Origin: Hygrophila difformis
Taxonomy: Eukaryota; Streptophyta; Magnoliopsida; Lamiales; Acanthaceae
Length of the DNA stretch: 64,000 bases
Assembly: GCA_030278955.1 (NCBI GenBank)
Contig: JAOANR010000014.1
Span: forward strand, 38,701,453 to 38,765,452
Reading direction: 5' to 3'
Made by a program: the position numbers and the translations under genes. This document shows, in pieces, positions 1 to 10,928 of the stretch. Positions within the stretch are counted from its first letter, which is position 1; each line of letters opens with the position of its first letter. The notes under the pieces were generated by a model, which was given only the letters and a program-made list of their open reading frames with translations, did no database searches and was not told where the DNA came from.

Positions 1-2
1 AT

Positions 3-349
3 GCAAACATTCCCGCTGGGGCGAATCCACCAAATCCTGGTGGACAAGCTAACCCAGCCCCTAATGCTTTAGATGAGCGACTTAGGACAGTCGAGCAGGT
101 CCTCATCGCTTTGGGGAATGCTGAAGTCAACCGAGCTCAGGCAGCAGTGCCGCCTCCAGCAGCCCGAATAAATTACTTGGCGATGGTAAATCCCTACCAG
201 CCACCCCATTATGAGGGACAGGAGGACCCCGCAAAGCTGGAAGATTGGATCAGAACATTTGATAAGCTGTTAAACGCCGTCAGATGTCCCGAAAACGAGA
301 AAGTTGGAGTGGCTGCATACTACTTAAGTGGAGAAGCTGATGAATGGTG
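3..349 (+). pseudogene. gag N-terminal part of chromovirus copy 1, interrupted by a deletion
   Basis: The frame is open from base 3 and matches the gag of copies 2 and 3: conserved stretches are ARINYLAMVNPYQPPHY, the PAKLEDWIRTFDKLLNAV block and [10 protein letters not shown]. This is the retrotransposon gag region that forms the virus-like particle. Right after the WW pair, about 29 bases present in copy 2 (about 14009-14038) are missing. This shifts frame, so translation continues out of frame to a stop at 426-428 while the true gag frame resumes in the ORF that starts at 328. The protein start lies left of the window. Confidence 0.85.
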
Positions 350-3300
350 GCGAACACGCCTATTTCTGGGAAGAATTCAAGGAGATGATGAGGGAAAGGT
401 TCTATCCCCTCAGCACGAAAACTGCTAAGTACGAAGAGTTCATCAATCTTCGTCAAGGCACCCAGACAGTCCAGGAATATTACGCGAAGTATAAGGAGCT
501 TGTTCGTTTTGCTCCAAGGCTTGTGCCGACTGATGCTGACAAAGCCCAGAAGTTTGAAATGGGGCTGAACCTCAGCATCAGAGAGATTTTGGTTGGAGGA
601 CAGCACACCACTCTGCAAGCTGTTTATGACCGAGCGGTGGCGATTGCCTGGGTGCAGCAGCTGAAGAGAAAAGACCATGGAGAATCGAGCAAGGGCTCGA
701 ACAACTTTGATAAGAGGAACCGAAACAACAACACTGGAAATCACTTCAGAAGGGGAAATGACCAAGGAAGAAATGATGGGCAGAGGAAGCCCGAGAACAG
801 AGAATTCAATCAAGGAGGACAAGGAAACCGAAGGCCGGAAAACCAAGGCGCTTACATACCCAGATGCCAAAGGTGCAACATTCCGCACTTGGTGCGTGAA
901 TGCCCAAAGCCGGGGCATTGCTATCGATGTGGCAGAGAAGGCCATATGAAAAAGGAGTGCTGGACAAGAGAGGATCGCATCGATAAGAGGCCTGATCTGT
1001 TGAACCGTCCTCAGGGAAATAGGCCAGCTGGGCCGAATCAGCAGAACAATCAAGGTCAGAGGTTCCCTCAGGCACAGAGGCCACCTCAAAATCAAAACCA
1101 GCAAGGGAACCAAGGTGGAGCAGTAGGACGCTTGAACGTGATTAACCAAGCGGATTTGGCCGCTCAAGGCGAGGTGATCAGAGGTACGTTCACTGCTTTA
1201 AGCGTACCTGTCGAAGTTTTATTTGACTCGGGAGCGAGTTGCTCTTTGATTTCCACGAGAATTCTATCTGCGTTAGATCTACCTGCGCCGAATAACATTA
1301 ACTTAGGAATCCAATTACCATCGGGTAAGGTGGTATCGTGCTCCAAACGATACGACGGGATCCCGATAGTAATCAAAAACACTGAATTCTTTGCGAATCT
1401 CATAGAATTTGACCTTAGAGACTTCGACATCATCTTGGGAATGGACTGGCTGACTCAATATAAAGCTGTTATTGAGTGCCAAAAGCAGAAGATCTCTTTG
1501 GTGAAGAGTCGCGGAAAGAAGATCATTTACTACATGCAGCCTCAAAAGAAGAGTGCCAAGGTAGTAAATGCCATAAAATTTTGCAATCTCATGCAAAAGG
1601 GGTATCAGCTGTACGCATGCTACGTACATAATTTGGAAGACGAAGGAAGCAAGATCGACCGAATTCCAACAGTGAATGAATATCCCGACGTCTTTCCTGA
1701 AGATATCCCGGGAATGCCTCCTGAGCGTGAAGTCGAGTTCACAATCGATCTGGTACCCGGAATCGAACCAGTATCGAAGGCACCATATCGCATGGCACCC
1801 GCGGAGATGAAGGAGCTGAAGGAACAACTCGAGGAGTTGTTAACAAAAGGGTACATTCGACCGAGCACATCACCATGGGGAGCACCGGTCCTGTTCGTAA
1901 AGAAGAAAGATGGTGGACTCCGACTGTGCATAGATTATAGGGGTCTTAATCAAGTGACGATTAAGAATAAATACCCGCTGCCTAGGATCGAAGATCTCTT
2001 CGATCAATTGAAAGGAGCGACGGTATTTTCAAAGATTGATCTGAGATCGGGATACCATCAACTGCGTATCGCCGAGAAGGACATCCCAAAGACAGCTTTT
2101 CGCACGAGGTATGGGCACTACGAATTCACCGTAATGTCCTTTGGACTGACGAATGCTCCCGCAGTATTCATGAACCTCATGAATAGTGTGTTCCGAGAGC
2201 TGCTAGACTCTTGTGTTGTCGTGTTCATCGATGACATTCTAGTCTACTCAAGGGATGAGGAGGAGCATACAAGACATCTTCATCAAGTGCTTCAAATTCT
2301 GAGGAAGAATCAATTATACGCAAAACTGTCAAAGTGTGAGTTTTGGATGAAGGAGGTTGCATTTTTGGGACACATAGTATCGGCTAAAGGAGTGTCGGTT
2401 GACCCGGCAAAGATATCTGCAGTGACTGATTGGCCAGCGCCAACTAGTCAGACAGAAATACGAAGTTTCCTTGGACTAGCCGGGTACTACAGAAGGTTCG
2501 TGAAAGACTTTTCAAAGATTGCGAGGCCGATGACCCAGTTGCTTAAGAAAGGGTTAAAATTTGAATGGTCTGCTGATTGTGAGACGTCATTCCAGGAACT
2601 CAAGAAAAGACTCACAACAGCTCCGGTCTTGGCACTGCCATCAGAGACGGAAGATTTTGAAGTGTATAGTGACGCTTCAAAAGAAGGTCTTGGTTGTGTG
2701 CTGATGCAGAATCAAAGGGTTATTGCTTACGCATCACGCCAACTTAAACCGCACGAGGAGAACTATCCGACGCATGATCTGGAATTGGCTGCTGTAGTGT
2801 TCGCACTCAAGATTTGGCGACACTACTTATACGGACGAACCTGTCGGATGTTCACGGACCATAAGAGCCTCAAGTATATATTTACTCAGAAGGAGTTAAA
2901 TATGAGGCAGAGGAGATGGCTCGAGCTGATCAAGGACTACGATCTGGATATAGCCTACCATGAGGGCAAAGCGAACGTCGTAGCAGACGCATTGAGTCGT
3001 AAGACGAGGCATACGGCAAACACCCTTATCTTACCTTCGGGACTGTATATGGACCTGGCAAAGTTGAATACTGAACTAGTCCATTATCGAACCGTGGTAG
3101 AAACGGTGAATGCCCTAGCAATTGAGCCTACCATGTTCGATGAGATTCGAACAGCTCAACCCGATGATGAGAACCTTCAGAGAATCAAAGAGAAAATTGG
3201 TGAAGGTAAAGCGGTAGGGTTCAGAATCCACGAAGACGGAAGTATCCGCTTTAAAGGAAGATGGTGCGTTCCTCACAAGTGCGAGGACTTGAAGCGGAAA

Positions 3301-4572
3301 CTGATGGAAGAAGGCCATAGTACACCTTATTCAGTGCACCCTGGAGGTGATAAGCTGTATAAGGATCTGAAGAAAATTTATTGGTGGCCGCGAATGAAAC
3401 AAGATGTTGCCGACTTCGTGGCTAAGTGCCTGACTTGCCAGAAAGTGAAGGCGGTACGACAAAAGCCATTGGGTTTGGTGAAGCCGCTAGAAGTCCCAAG
3501 CTGGAAGTGGGACAGCATATCTATGGACTTTGTCTCGGGATTACCAAGATCTCCTCGAGGTATGAACAAAATTTGGGTGATAGTTGATCGGTTGACGAAA
3601 ACCGCCATCTTTATACCAATGAAGGACAATTGGTCGATGGATCAACTAGCCAAGGCATACATCGAGAATGTGGTTAGAAGGCATGGAGTGCCACACGACA
3701 TCATCTCGGACCGAGACAGCAGATTTGTCTCGAACTTCTGGACCAAATTACAAGAAGCCTTGGGAACCCAAATTAAGATGAGCACGGCTTTTCATCCAAT
3801 GACTGACGGTCAAACTGAGCGAACAATTCAGACACTCGAGGACATGCTTAGAGCGTGTGTACTTGAATTCAAGGGAAGTTGGGAAAACCACTTACCACTA
3901 ATTGAATTCTCGTATAACAACAGTTACCATGCTAGCATTGGCATGGCACCGTTCGAAGCGCTTTACGGACGGAAGTGCCGCAGTCCGTTATGCTGGGCAA
4001 AGGATGATAATTCTGTGGTTGTTGGACCTCAGCTTGTTGAAGACATGAGCAAGCAAATCAAGGTGGTTCAGCAAAAGATGAAGGCCGCACAAGACAGGCA
4101 AAAGAGTTATGCGGACACGAGACGACAAGAGTTGGAATTCCAAGTGGGAGACAAAGTTATGCTAAAAGTGTCACCAATGAAGGGGGTGATGCGATTTGGC
4201 AAACGAGGAAAATTGAGTCCTCGCTATATCGGTCCATACGAGATTTTAGATCGTGTGGGTACCTTGGCATACCGTCTGGCTCTTCCACCGGAATTGTCGC
4301 GAGTGCACAATGTCTTTCATGTTTCTCAATTAAAGAAATATGTGCACGACCCAACTCACGTCTTACAACCCGATGTGATCGAACTGGACGACGATCTGAC
4401 ATATGAGGAGTATTCGATCGAGGTACTCGATATCAAAGAAAGGGTCACAAGGAATAAGACCGTGCGGATAGTGAAAGTTCTTTGGTCCAATCATGGCACG
4501 GAGGAAGCGACATGGGAATTGGAATCGGATATGAAGCAGCAATATCCCAACCTTTTCCAAAGCGACTTGTGA
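328..4572 (+). CDS. gag (C-terminal part)-pol polyprotein of chromovirus copy 1
   Basis: A 1414-residue open frame with no internal stop. Residue numbers are from the ATG at 328, though the natural frame enters near 350 after the upstream deletion. In order: rest of gag; an imperfect zinc knuckle, then a canonical CX2CX4HX4C knuckle (198-211); aspartic protease DSG (300); reverse transcriptase with FIDDIL (aspartates about 635-636); RNase H with DAS (782) and DHKSLKYIF (844); integrase HHCC (H997, H1004, C1034, C1037) and DDE residues D1067, D1128, E1164; and a C-terminal chromodomain (about 1361-1407, aromatic LWSN and ATWE motifs). All catalytic residues are present, so pol may still be functional although gag is broken. 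In the family the polyprotein is processed by its own protease, and the chromodomain directs integration to heterochromatin. Confidence 0.93.
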   Translation: MEKLMNGGEHAYFWEEFKEMMRERFYPLSTKTAKYEEFINLRQGTQTVQEYYAKYKELVRFAPRLVPTDADKAQKFEMGLNLSIREILVGGQHTTLQAVYDRAVAIAWVQQLKRKDHGESSKGSNNFDKRNRNNNTGNHFRRGNDQGRNDGQRKPENREFNQGGQGNRRPENQGAYIPRCQRCNIPHLVRECPKPGHCYRCGREGHMKKECWTREDRIDKRPDLLNRPQGNRPAGPNQQNNQGQRFPQAQRPPQNQNQQGNQGGAVGRLNVINQADLAAQGEVIRGTFTALSVPVEVLFDSGASCSLISTRILSALDLPAPNNINLGIQLPSGKVVSCSKRYDGIPIVIKNTEFFANLIEFDLRDFDIILGMDWLTQYKAVIECQKQKISLVKSRGKKIIYYMQPQKKSAKVVNAIKFCNLMQKGYQLYACYVHNLEDEGSKIDRIPTVNEYPDVFPEDIPGMPPEREVEFTIDLVPGIEPVSKAPYRMAPAEMKELKEQLEELLTKGYIRPSTSPWGAPVLFVKKKDGGLRLCIDYRGLNQVTIKNKYPLPRIEDLFDQLKGATVFSKIDLRSGYHQLRIAEKDIPKTAFRTRYGHYEFTVMSFGLTNAPAVFMNLMNSVFRELLDSCVVVFIDDILVYSRDEEEHTRHLHQVLQILRKNQLYAKLSKCEFWMKEVAFLGHIVSAKGVSVDPAKISAVTDWPAPTSQTEIRSFLGLAGYYRRFVKDFSKIARPMTQLLKKGLKFEWSADCETSFQELKKRLTTAPVLALPSETEDFEVYSDASKEGLGCVLMQNQRVIAYASRQLKPHEENYPTHDLELAAVVFALKIWRHYLYGRTCRMFTDHKSLKYIFTQKELNMRQRRWLELIKDYDLDIAYHEGKANVVADALSRKTRHTANTLILPSGLYMDLAKLNTELVHYRTVVETVNALAIEPTMFDEIRTAQPDDENLQRIKEKIGEGKAVGFRIHEDGSIRFKGRWCVPHKCEDLKRKLMEEGHSTPYSVHPGGDKLYKDLKKIYWWPRMKQDVADFVAKCLTCQKVKAVRQKPLGLVKPLEVPSWKWDSISMDFVSGLPRSPRGMNKIWVIVDRLTKTAIFIPMKDNWSMDQLAKAYIENVVRRHGVPHDIISDRDSRFVSNFWTKLQEALGTQIKMSTAFHPMTDGQTERTIQTLEDMLRACVLEFKGSWENHLPLIEFSYNNSYHASIGMAPFEALYGRKCRSPLCWAKDDNSVVVGPQLVEDMSKQIKVVQQKMKAAQDRQKSYADTRRQELEFQVGDKVMLKVSPMKGVMRFGKRGKLSPRYIGPYEILDRVGTLAYRLALPPELSRVHNVFHVSQLKKYVHDPTHVLQPDVIELDDDLTYEEYSIEVLDIKERVTRNKTVRIVKVLWSNHGTEEATWELESDMKQQYPNLFQSDL

Positions 4573-4600
4573 GCAGTTATGGGGGCATAACTGCAGTCCT

Positions 4601-4613
4601 AAGGGGGGGAGGA
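4601..4613 (+). promoter_or_regulatory. Polypurine tract-like site 1 of copy 1, followed by a TG start
   Basis: AAGGGGGGGAGGA is identical to the polypurine tract directly abutting the LTR of copy 3 (51819-51831, minus strand). Here it is followed by TGTGACATCCC at 4614, an LTR-start-like string. The better-paired LTR start is 173 bases downstream at 4787. The site is either the working primer for plus-strand synthesis or a relic of an earlier LTR junction. Confidence 0.6.
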
Positions 4614-4747
4614 TGTGACATCCCGCAAAGAGTCGTCACGCGTCGAGGTAAGAATTTAATTTTCAAGTAAGAAGTTAATTTGCAAGCCTCAATTTTCCAT
4701 ACGTGCCAATTATTCGCCTGCATTGTTTTATCTTTCCGAGTGCGACC

Positions 4748-4767
4748 CAACTTCGAGGGCGAAGTTG
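4748..4767 (+). other. Perfect 8-bp-arm hairpin upstream of the LTR, copy 1
   Basis: CAACTTCG-AGGG-CGAAGTTG is an exact inverted repeat with a four-base loop. The same hairpin (loop AGGA) occurs twice in copy 2 at 18401-18420 and 18493-18512, each time about 20 bases before an LTR-start-like TGTAAT. Conservation between otherwise diverged 3' untranslated regions suggests a role in the retrotransposon RNA, but that is inference. Confidence 0.7.
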
Positions 4768-4786
4768 ATTTCTAAGGAGGGTAGAC

Positions 4787-7209
4787 TGTAATACCCGAGA
4801 AATCGACATCGAAAATTAAATCCAAATATTTGAGAATTGGATTTGATTATCGAAAAATTTCAAGAGAGTGGAATTAAATATTTTTCGGGCGATAGAAACT
4901 CGAAATGAGTTTATCGAATTATCCAACGATCTCGGATAATTCTCACATTATGATTTTTGAAATAGAAATCATAATATATTAAAAAAAAAGAAGAAAAAAA
5001 AAAAGAAAAGGGGAACGCATGCTGGTAGTACATTGGATTAATTAGAAGTGATTAAAAACCACATTCATGAATTAGAAGTGGTACATTGGAAGATTAAGTG
5101 ATTCAACTTCTTGGTAGTGAAGAGAGGGCTTGTAATTGTGAATTGGTGGCCATAATTCGCCACTTAGCTGACCATTTAACACTCCAACATTCACTACACT
5201 CATGAATACACCCTTAGGAACCCTCCACATCTCTTTTTGCAGCCCATATCAGTCCCCATTCCATCTATTCCCTTTCATTTCGAAAATCTGAATCCTTGAG
5301 AGTGTTGGTGAGAAGTTGTGAGTGCTCATCTCTGTGGTGGCAAGCTTTGGACGAGTTGACACTTCCAAATCCATCATCCATTGTTAGGTAAGAGTTCCAC
5401 TTCGATTCCTTGTCCCTATAATCGGATTTCAGGCCCTAACACTAAGATTTCTTCCAACAACTCCATAATAGGATCAATCAGTGGAGGAGAGGGTTGTTGG
5501 GGCTGATCCGGACGATCTCGGGGATACAACCAAGAAGGAATTCGACACCAATCTCATCTAATGTAAGTTAATATTATGCATATCAAATTTTAGGGGTTTT
5601 GGTGGAGAATCCATCGAGTTCTTGTTCAATCTCTATCCCTTGCCAAAACTGTCAACTAGGGTTTTCATCCGTGTAGATTATGTTGTTCTGCATTCTTCAC
5701 TTAGATCCGCTTGTTTTTGGAAAATCCTTTCTAAACGAAATATGTTCCTAACATCCTAGATATACTCTCTGTAAATTTTCATAATTTTTGAACATGTTTT
5801 GGGCGTCGAAAATGGATCTGGTATTCTGAGTTTATTTGCTGTCAGTTTTGGTGCTATTGTGTAATCAGGTTTTGTTGTCCGATTTATCCTTGCCTATGGT
5901 TGTTTTTAGTGGTTGATGTCTTCATGAAACTTGTTCCATTATGTGTGTAGATCATAACTGTAAAATTTCATAATTTTTGGATCATGTTCGAAATTGATAT
6001 GGATTTCTAACTAAACTGTGGTCGAGTGAACAGTAGGGTTTTAACTCTTTGAAACAGTAGGTACTGAAATCATTTTTTTTAGGCCACTTAGATTCCGAAT
6101 TTGGAAAAGCCTATTTCTATGAAAAATGTTTATTTGGGCGTGTTCTAGTTCCTGTAAAAATTTCGGAATTTTTAAAAATGTTTTGCTAAGTTTCCATATG
6201 CGATTTCTGAAACTGCCCAAAGGACTATTTTCGTCGGTAAAGTGTACTGTGTATTTTGATGATCTACGAGTCGATTGATACTCATTTTTGGAAATATATG
6301 AAATCTGGAATTGTGTGGTATTTAAACTGTTAAATTGTGGTTTTTAAACTTTGTAAGTTTTGATCGAGTGGGATGCCCGACGTGTTAGAGGGTAAGTGCA
6401 CTTGGCGTGAGCTCGTTGGGCCGCCCCCTCTTTTTATGGCCAAAACGGCGCAAACGATATTATGGTTTCGTGTTAGTAAGAGTCTATACTCCTAGATGTA
6501 TCCGTATGGGTTATCTAGGGCTCCGGAGCGGTCTGTATAGGGTCACTGCTTTCACATCCCTCGTGGGTACGAGTCCCAGAGGTGGGTTGATTCGAAAGGG
6601 CATGAGCCTAGAATCGTGATGATAATTTAGAGTTCTTGTGGGTGTATATCCCAAGGGCTAAATTGGTGTCCTCGATCAAAATGAACATTGGTAAATTCAT
6701 TCGTGTGGTAAAGTGTAAGAATTCCCGTGAATTATTTTACCCGTTTTTTTTTTTAAAAAAAAAATTTAAAATTCCTATCTTTTAATTACTCTTCTAAAAA
6801 CTCTAAAATTCGTTATGCTATATATTAACTTACGCAGTACCGGTTGTACTGATAAATTGTTGTTTTCCATTTTTCGCAGAGTAAGCAAATGCACGATGGG
6901 ATGGGATTTCGCAAATAAAGACTTGTCGCATTTATTTTAACTTTATTTTCGGCACTGGACTTGGACTTTGGACTTTGGTTTTTGGCCGCATGTTTTGGCC
7001 TTGTTTTAGCTTCCGCACTGCCTATTATTATTATGCATGTTATACTCTGATTTTAAGTTCGGGCTTGTTTGAATGGTTTTAAAATATTTTGAAGAATTGA
7101 TACAACTAGCCTTAGCATCTTTCTAGATAAGCTCGATTTTGATCGCGACTTATTTAGGAAGGTGTGGCGGTAGCGTCCCGGCCTGGGTGATCAAATCCGG
7201 GGTGTTACA
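4787..7209 (+). repeat. 3' LTR of chromovirus copy 1 (2423 bp)
   Basis: It begins TGTAATACCC and ends GGGTGTTACA, a near-perfect terminal inverted pair typical of these elements. A purine-rich string AAGGAGGGTAGAC precedes it. It shares with the copy 2 LTR a conserved block around 6481-6540 (TCCGTATGGGTTA and GGCTCCGGAG). A start at 4614 is the alternative; only the 5' LTR, outside the window, would settle it. No gene is seen inside. Confidence 0.85.
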
Positions 7210-8410
7210 GATATCTACTCCATGCGACCTGACATGAATGGTATTAGCTGGGGAAAGGTCTCCCAGGAGACCAAGGACTTCTATTGGGGGGAGTTCCAGG
7301 TAATCAGTAATTTTTAGAAAATACTCATATATTCATTTGTATTTTTATATATTCTGAAGAATTTTAACCTGCAGAAAGCAGCGCGCTGGGCACCTGACCA
7401 TGCAGGAGCAGTCAGAAAGGAGTAGGAGAGGAAAAACATTGCCCGGTACATTCTCCGAGTTAAATAGAATTTTTTGGTTTTGTCATACTATACTTAATAA
7501 CAAAATAACATGTCATCAGGTACAAAGATTATACACTTGATATCAGGAGCAAGAAGAGGCCGTATCCAGCAGACGAGCTAGTGGCCCAGAACTGGAGGCG
7601 GATTTGGGAGTCTGCCACATTGAAGGAGAAGTCCAAGAGGGGGAAGCTGAACAGACGTCGGGGACATGAGGATGCACCGGCACTCCCCACACACACAGCG
7701 GGCTCGAAGACTTTCCGAGCAACCAAGAACAAATTGGTATGTTGTACATGTTTATTTAAATTAATTCAATAAGTTAGTTGTTACCTATATATACTACACA
7801 ATGTAGCACTTTTAACCCTCAAAACTTTGCAGTCCGCCAAGCAGAACAGGTTGGTCCATTTGCATGAGTTGCACGAGCACACCCACACTAGGAGACGAGA
7901 AGGACCAGTGGGTAGTAGATAGGTCACGACGACTGAATGTAAGTGTCGTTATAAATTTCAAAATTAATACATGTACCGTATTTGATGATTGTATTTTGTC
8001 CCTAACTTTATTTTCCATTCTACTTGAAGGATGAGTTCAATGCAGTCGGCGAGACCCTGAGCCCGAACCCCACGATTGAGCTTGAGTTTGATCCAGATCC
8101 TGTCTTCTGCGACGTCGCCGGTGGACACGAAAGGCGCAATGCCGTATACAGCATGGGATCGATGGCCCGGGCGCTTAGGCCCGGTGGCGAGGTTGCTTCC
8201 ACTCCTCCACCGCCCTCTTCAGACTATGTGACACAGCAGCAGTTCGACCAATTCCAGCAGACTATTCAGCAGATGGCACAGAGGCAGGAGAGCATGGCCG
8301 AGCAGATGCAGAGGTTGTTGGGTTCTAGGGGTCCTTGTTCCCCTGGCGACGGGGATGGAGATGATGACCTTGGAGGCGGCCGGGGAGGAGATGGGCTTGG
8401 TGTACATTGA
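7210..8410 (+). pseudogene. Ptta/En/Spm-type plant transposase, C-terminal exons, interrupted
   Basis: Exon-like pieces on one strand are separated by AT-rich introns with GT/AG ends. They are: 7210-7299 (frame with SWGKVSQETKDFYWGEF) ending at a GTAATC donor; a piece after the AG near 7373 that reaches an in-frame TAG; about 7520-7737 containing YPADELVAQNWRRIWES, a lysine/arginine-rich stretch and HTAGSKTF, then a GTATGT donor; about 7833-7920; and 8024-8410 with a Gln-rich coiled-coil tail. The W-rich segment and the R..HTAGSKTF block resemble the plant Ptta/En/Spm transposase family (Transposase_24), assigned from memory without a search. In-frame stops and the LTR insertion make it non-functional. 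Confidence 0.65.
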
Positions 8411-8849
8411 CTGTGTTTTGTGCCTGATGGGTTAGTATCATTTAGACTTGGGTTTTATTGTTTATATATGAGATTTGGAGTTTTATTTTTTTTAGACTTG
8501 GGTTTTATTGTTTATGAGACTTGGTGTACATTTAGACTGTGTCTATGAGATTTGGAGTTTTATTGTTTTTTAGTTAAATTGTTAACTTTGACGTTGTTAT
8601 TGTAGATTTGGAGTTGGTTTTCTATTTTTGAGTTTAGTTTATCTTTTGGAATTGAGATCGTATACTAGAACGTAATGGATTGATGTTGTAAATATGATTT
8701 GATGTTGGTTTGATGATATTTGATGTTGTTGACATTGATGGAGTATGTTTCATTATATTTGATGTTGTACAAGAATTTGTTGTTTGTTGTGCAGCAGGTG
8801 ATGGCTGCTAGAACAGCTATTTTTGCTGCAAACATCAGTTAGATACCGA

Positions 8850-9185
8850 CCGCACAACCGACCGCATGTCGGTCGGTAAATTTGCCGACCGCTAGGCCGA
8901 CTGAACGCGGTTGGTAATTATCTGGACCAGGCGGTCCCAGAAATTGGGTATCGACTTCGACTGCGGTCGGTGATGCGGTCGGTAAATGTACCGACCAAGT
9001 GGCGGTCGGTGACGTGGCGGTCGGTGACGCGGTCGATAAACTTATCGACCGCAGGTTGTTTGGTCGGCGCCGGATTTCGGACCAGAAGGTTTCCGACCGA
9101 TCACTCCGGTCGGGGGTGTGGTCGGTAAGTCCCGGGACGACCCGCCCTCCTCTGTTACCGACCGCATATGTGGTCGGTAATAAAT
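8850..9185 (+). repeat. CACTA subterminal repeat block
   Basis: More than a dozen copies of GCGGTCGGT or CCGACCGC occur in both orientations within about 335 bases, ending 15 bases before the transposon terminus. In En/Spm elements such repeats are binding sites for the accessory DNA-binding transposase protein; that role is inferred for this element. Confidence 0.8.
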
Positions 9186-9200
9186 TTTTTTCTTGTAGTG

Positions 9201-10177
9201 GATGCTGAAAGAGCCTTGTAAATTCAGGACATATAATTAGAGCAGCAGAGACCGACCGTAGTTAACCATTCATATGTGATCGTACGTGGCAAGAGTCCAA
9301 AATTCACAATTACAATTGGGTGCGGTCGTTTTAAGTGCTTGCGCTGCATATGATGCTATGATGACCGAACATCTAAAAGTGATGCCAATGTATGTGGAGT
9401 GATGTCTAAGTATAAAAAAGTGCTGAATTAAGGTTATGAAAAAAATATATATATATAGTCTACACTCTACACACATCACTTTATAAGGTCCACACATCAA
9501 TTTATTTCCTTTGTAATTTGTGTGGCATAGGCTCCCACAATCCATTTCCTAACATGTATAGGCTGTTCTGAAAAAGAAAAAAAGAAAAAAAAGTTATGGT
9601 ACGATTGAGACTATTGCCTACATGGTGCTGTAGTGATGTGTGAGTACTGTAACTTTATTGATACAATTGCTCCCTTTATTCAATTCTGTCTGAATTAACT
9701 AAAATGTACGTTGAATGCAAGAAATTCAGCATTTGCCGAAGTACTAAATTGTCACTAAAAAGTGTTGAATTGTCACTAAAAAGTGTTAAATTTATATTTT
9801 CACTTTAGTTGGTTAATACTATAAAAGTTTATTCAACACCTTTAAATTGACATTCAACACTTATAAGTGAGTCAGCACTTCAACAAATGTTGAATTAGCA
9901 TAGGAACCTATTCCATTTGAACAAGTATATTATATAAATTCAACAAATGTTCAACTCTCATATATATTTTTATAATTGATACTAATAATATAAATATACA
10001 CTATATTATATACTCCATATGTACTACTGCTATTTAAAAAAAATTATGAGTAATTGTTATTTCCGTTTCTCACCTCTTATCACATGTATGTAATGTTATA
10101 TGAAGACACACATTGTAGATTTAAAATAAATTAAAAAAGGATAAATTATTTAATTTAATTTATACTATTTACTAAGG
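9201..10177. other. AT-rich interval between CACTA end and chromovirus copy 2
   Basis: No convincing gene. The stretch holds a SINE 3' tail (about 9497-9592) and a segment around 9740-9945 with several copies of AAGTGTT(G)AA and its complement TTCAACACTT, which could fold back but has no clear terminal repeats or target duplication. Confidence 0.5.
9497..9592 (+). repeat. 5'-truncated SINE tail
   Basis: The segment TTTGTAATTTGTGTGGCAT, followed by a CTCCCAC-type block, TATAGGCTGTT and an A-rich tail, is closely similar to the 3' part of the complete SINE at 22427-22877 and to 24585-24652. The 5' tRNA-related promoter part is absent here. Confidence 0.6.
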
Positions 10178-10182
10178 AGGTG
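10178..10182. repeat. Target-site duplication of copy 2, left (AGGTG)
   Basis: AGGTG directly precedes the 5' LTR and is repeated exactly at 21485-21489 after the 3' LTR, showing that 10183-21484 is one intact insertion. Confidence 0.97.
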
Positions 10183-10859
10183 TGTAATACCCCATAATTC
10201 CATATTTAAAAATATATATTTTTTTACTATTGCTTATTTTTCATTTATCGATATTATAATTATTATTCTACCTATAAGTTATTTTAAATAGATGATTGTG
10301 TTATCATATTAATATTAATCACGTCATTTCAAATAAGAATATATTCCCTTTGGAGCTATGCGTGGACTACTTACAAGATCACTTTTTGCATGAAAGGATA
10401 ATAGATAGTGTAGTCCTAGCTTATTTTTGTATATATAAATATAAATTATTATTGTTAGTATTATTATTTATTATTAATATTATAATTATTACTATTGATA
10501 CCATTGTCAAAATTGGGTATTGGGATTGTCACTGGTAGCTATTGGTTTTGGATTTTAGGATGTATTTAGTGGATTTAGTTTCAGCTCATTTTCTATGCCC
10601 ACCTTGTAGCTTTAATTTATTTTGAAACCTACCCAATCCTAGTGGTCTATTAATGTGTGTATGCCAGTGTTCCCTGCAACCAAAATAATAATAATAATTT
10701 CATGACTTTTAATCTATTGATTGTGGCATTTACGTACATGTTTTGGAATTTTATAATAGTAGAGTATCAAATATGTTGTGTATCCTCCTGACAAAGAGTT
10801 TAATGACCCTAGCTACTTAAACAACTTGTTGTTTAATGGGTTACTGTGTACTTTTTAAA

Positions 10860-10928
<69 letters not shown>

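Larger units (their letters stand above)
1..7209 (+). mobile_element. Ty3/gypsy chromovirus (Tekay/Del-like), copy 1, 5' part outside window
   Basis: The window opens inside gag and runs through protease, reverse transcriptase, RNase H, integrase and a chromodomain, followed by a 3' LTR ending in GGGTGTTACA at 7209. Domain order and the C-terminal chromodomain define a chromovirus; the long LTR favours the Tekay/Del clade (inference). The element sits inside a CACTA transposon whose coding sequence resumes at 7210. The 5' LTR and left target-site duplication are outside the window, so its age cannot be estimated here. Confidence 0.93.
7210..9200 (+). mobile_element. CACTA (En/Spm) transposon, 3' part, split by chromovirus copy 1
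   Basis: The right end is TTTTTTCTTGTAGTG, the reverse complement of the CACTACAAGAAA terminus typical of plant CACTA elements. It is preceded by a block rich in direct and inverted CCGACCGC/GCGGTCGGT motifs (subterminal repeats) and by transposase-like exons. The coding frame begins right at the LTR junction (7210), so copy 1 inserted into the transposase gene. The left part of the CACTA element is outside the window, and the expected 3 bp target duplication cannot be checked. Confidence 0.85.

Noticed and set aside
280..1167. 295-codon minus-strand ORF opposite gag of copy 1
   Set aside because: Antisense shadow of the gag-pol frame; no independent domain.
10296..10538. 80-codon ORF identical in both LTRs of copy 2 (also 18645-18887)
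   Set aside because: Conserved only because the LTRs are copies; AT-rich composition and no domain.
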